This document shows positions 61,870-64,000 of a stretch of 64,000 nucleotides of DNA, in pieces. The notes under the pieces are model-generated. The model was not told where the DNA came from. It saw nothing but the letters and a program-made list of their open reading frames with translations, and did no database searches. The stretch's first letter is position 1. Each line of letters begins with the position of its first letter. The stretch is from Rathayibacter sp. VKM Ac-2760 (lineage in GTDB: Bacteria; Actinomycetota; Actinomycetes; Actinomycetales; Microbacteriaceae): assembly GCF_009834185.1 (NCBI RefSeq), contig NZ_CP047173.1:3410001-3474000 (forward strand). The letters run 5' to 3'. A program made the position numbers and the translations under genes.

Positions 61870-62754
61870 TCAGGCCTCGCCCGGGAGGGCCTGGCGGAGG
61901 ACGATGCGGGTCCAGGCGCCGACGTAGACGCGGTCGCCCTCCTCGATCTCGCGGCGCTGGCCGGTGGGGATCGGGGTCTGCGGCAGCGGAGCGCCGGCTG
62001 CGGCGAGGTAGGTGCCGTTCGCGGACTGGAGGTCCTCGACCCACCAGCGGTAGCCGTCGGTGTTGAGCTGGCAGTGGCGCCTCGAGACGCCGGAGTCGGT
62101 GCCGCAGTCGATCTGCGGCGAGATGCCGCGCGAGGCCGAGGGCCGGCCGACGAGCAGGGAGCGCTCGCGCAGCACGACGATCGTCGGCGGTCCGGCCGAC
62201 GGCATCGGGTCCTCGGCGCGCTGCTCGGCGTACCAGTCGGGATCGACCCAGATCTCCGCGATCCAGGGGTCGTCCTCCTCCGCGGCCGGGGCGACGGCAG
62301 CCGGCGCCGCAACAGCCGGCGCGGCGGTGGGTGTGCTCCCGGTGACCTCGGGGATCACCTCGGTGGCGGGAGCGGCGGCGGGCGGCGGCGAGGCGACCGG
62401 CACGTCGAAGCCGGGAGCGGGCGCCTCCCCCGGGTGCACGGCCGGGTCGCCGGCCGGCGTCGCGGAGCCGCCGACCTCTCCGGGCGCGCGCACGGCCCCC
62501 GACTCGGTGAACGGCCCGGCCTCGGGCAGCGAGCCGGTGGTGAAGTCGTAGCCGCAGTTCTCGCAGAACAGCGCGCCGGCCTCGTTGGGGTAGGAGCAGT
62601 TCGGGCAGACGGCGGGACCGGTCGGGATCGCGGTCGTCGGGTCCGCAGCGCGGGGCGCGGGAGCGGACGGCGCGGCGGGCGCGATCGGCGCGCCGCAGAC
62701 GTCGCAGTAGTCGCCGGAGGCGGAGGTGTGCCCCTCCGGGCAGCGGTAGCTCAC
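61870..62754 (-). CDS. FHA-domain protein with two zinc-ribbon motifs
   Basis: 294 residues from GTG 62754, overlapping the VWA stop (GTGA). YRCPEGHTSASGDYCDVCGA and CPNCSYPNEAGALFCENCGY are two four-Cys zinc ribbons. A Pro/Ala linker leads to a C-terminal FHA domain (about 195-290) with LLVGRPSASRG, SRRHCQLN and LQSANGTYL; these are the phosphothreonine-binding residues. It should recognise phosphorylated partners of Ser/Thr kinases. The VWA gene lies upstream in the same operon. Confidence 0.9.
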   Translation of the reverse strand: MSYRCPEGHTSASGDYCDVCGAPIAPAAPSAPAPRAADPTTAIPTGPAVCPNCSYPNEAGALFCENCGYDFTTGSLPEAGPFTESGAVRAPGEVGGSATPAGDPAVHPGEAPAPGFDVPVASPPPAAAPATEVIPEVTGSTPTAAPAVAAPAAVAPAAEEDDPWIAEIWVDPDWYAEQRAEDPMPSAGPPTIVVLRERSLLVGRPSASRGISPQIDCGTDSGVSRRHCQLNTDGYRWWVEDLQSANGTYLAAAGAPLPQTPIPTGQRREIEEGDRVYVGAWTRIVLRQALPGEA

Positions 62755-64000
62755 TTGCGCACCCGGGTGGTCTTCGTCGAGGCGGTGTCGAGCGCCATCT
62801 CGTCGAGCTTCGCGACCCCGCGCTTCAGCCGGACCGTCCCCTCGTTCGGGTCGTCGATCTCGACGACCTTGCGCAGCTTCGAGGTCGCCTCGTCGTTGCC
62901 GGTGGCGGCGGCGAGCTGCACGGCGCGGCCGAGCTTGACGGTCGCGGTCGCGTCGTCGCCGACGGCCTTCGCCGCGAGCCCGTCCTGGATGGCCGACGCC
63001 AGCTCGGTCTGCCCGGTGTAGTGCGCGACGGCCGGGTCGATCCGGGCGGTGAGCGCGGAGTCGTCGGTCCAGCGCGCCTTGACCAGCGCGGAGGCGACCA
63101 CCTCGTCGCGGACGCTCAGCTGCACGCGCGCGGCCAGCTGCTCCGCGCCGACCGGCTTCGAGGCGACGCGGACGGCGACGTGGTACTCCCGCGACTCGTC
63201 GCCCCATGCGCCGGTCGGGTAGGAGCCGGTCAGCGGGTTGACCGGGGTGCGGCGGGAGCTGAGGTCCTCCAGGTTCGGCGCGACCTGGCGGACGAAGAGC
63301 AGCTGCGCACCCTGCGGCGTCCAGACGCGCAGCTCGCCGTTGGCGACGCCGCGGCCCATCGACGCCTGGATGAGCTGCTCGAAGTCGGCGGCCATGTCGG
63401 CCGGGTTCGCGATGAGGCCCACGGTGCCCAGGAGCGCGCTGGCGATGGTGCGCGCCTCCTCCACCACCCAGCGGGAGCCGACGCCGCGCACGTCGCACTG
63501 GAAGACGCCGCCGGCCGCGCGGATCGCCGCGTCGAGCTGCATCCGCGACTCGTGCTCGTTCTTGCCGTCGGTGAGGAGGATCGCGTGCCGCTGGGTGGCC
63601 TCGGGCACGCTCCCGAAGAGCTGGCGGGCGAGGGTCAGCCAGGTGCCCATCGCGGTGCCGCCGTCGGCCTGGAGGAAGCCGATGGCCTCCTTCGCGGCCG
63701 CGCGGGCGCCCGGCTCCATCCGCACCATCGACACGGAGGCGTTGGGGTACGGGAAGGCGCGGTCGGCGCGCTCGGAGCCCGCGACGACGGCGAAGAAGGT
63801 GCCGTCGAGGATCTGATCGACCGCCACGGCGGCGGCGCGCTTGGCCGCGGTCATGTTCTCGCCGGTCATCGAGCCGGAGCAGTCGACGATGATGATCTCG
63901 GCGGCCGCTCCGTCGCTGCCGGCCGCGCCCGTCCCCGAGGCGGTCACCGTCACGATCGCGTGCACGTCCGTCGCGCCGTCCGAGAGGAACTCGTTCTGAA
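62751..64000 (-). CDS. VWA-domain protein (5' end outside the window)
   Basis: At least 415 residues are visible, and the frame is open to the window edge (QNEFLSDGATDVHAIVTVTA), so the start lies beyond it. The VWA domain opens with the MIDAS motif IIIVDCSGSMTGENM. The Thr of the metal site is in DGGTAMGTW and the Asp in ILLTDGKNEHES. The C-terminal part is helical. It is co-transcribed with the FHA protein; such pairs usually belong to kinase/phosphatase signalling operons. Confidence 0.9.
   Translation of the reverse strand, partial: QNEFLSDGATDVHAIVTVTASGTGAAGSDGAAAEIIIVDCSGSMTGENMTAAKRAAAVAVDQILDGTFFAVVAGSERADRAFPYPNASVSMVRMEPGARAAAKEAIGFLQADGGTAMGTWLTLARQLFGSVPEATQRHAILLTDGKNEHESRMQLDAAIRAAGGVFQCDVRGVGSRWVVEEARTIASALLGTVGLIANPADMAADFEQLIQASMGRGVANGELRVWTPQGAQLLFVRQVAPNLEDLSSRRTPVNPLTGSYPTGAWGDESREYHVAVRVASKPVGAEQLAARVQLSVRDEVVASALVKARWTDDSALTARIDPAVAHYTGQTELASAIQDGLAAKAVGDDATATVKLGRAVQLAAATGNDEATSKLRKVVEIDDPNEGTVRLKRGVAKLDEMALDTASTKTTRVRK

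Overview
The window is about 72% G+C, has densely packed genes, frequent GTG starts and ATGA/GTGA overlaps, and carries proteins typical of soil and plant actinobacteria (F420/flavin LLM oxidoreductases, CsbD and Asp23 families, PspA). Secreted proteins with a basic RREARERE-type N-terminus and a recurring intergenic repeat built on CTGGTCGAGTAGCC suggest the Microbacteriaceae (Rathayibacter/Clavibacter-like). That placement is an inference from style, not from a marker gene. No rRNA, tRNA, phage, IS element or CRISPR array was seen.

Layout. 1-4,000: end of a VIT/CCC1 transporter, a membrane protein, pheA and pgm. 4,027-5,065: a DUF559 nuclease-like gene between two copies of one long palindrome (cassette A). 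5,079-7,062: aldo/keto reductase and ribokinase. 7,087-11,518: an envelope-stress region with an ECF sigma factor and two Asp23-like genes facing away from a five-gene Asp23/AmaP-like operon, then CsbD. 11,606-16,218: cell-wall genes (TIG-amidase, VanY-type carboxypeptidase, divergent MurE-like ligase). 16,381-20,910: MFS exporter, GH1 beta-glucosidase and its LacI regulator. 20,942-22,083: a second DUF559 gene flanked by an unrelated palindrome pair that forms 57-bp inverted repeats (cassette B), next to a solitary DNA methyltransferase. 23,111-31,488: lipoate ligase, hydrolase, TerC, a CitMHS transporter with its two-component system, and a TSUP permease. 31,558-35,000: LLM oxidoreductase, a possible antitoxin/GNAT pair, small acidic proteins, and an old yellow enzyme homologue. 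35,356-39,695: TPM-domain protein, PspA, fatty acid desaturase. 39,797-45,188: small secreted and metabolic genes, and a MarR-MFS pair. 45,172-48,616: the ATP-grasp/alpha-E/transglutaminase trio. 48,718-50,743: a HipBA module of lower G+C. 50,859-56,969: flavin monooxygenase/reductase pair, sugar ABC importer, Ser/Thr kinase. 57,497-61,665: tiny ORF, lipoprotein, and MacA/MacB-like exporter. 61,870-64,000: FHA/zinc-ribbon and VWA proteins, the latter running off the edge.

The most unusual signal is the pair of DUF559 cassettes. Each has its own long palindrome, present once at each end of the gene, and the 3' copy abuts or overlaps the stop codon. The two palindromes are unrelated in sequence but the architecture is the same. 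This recalls REP/RAYT-type elements, but with a Vsr-like nuclease fold in place of a transposase. The second most interesting region is the 57.4-61.7 kb cluster, which pairs a possible ribosomal peptide with a lipoprotein and a dedicated exporter.
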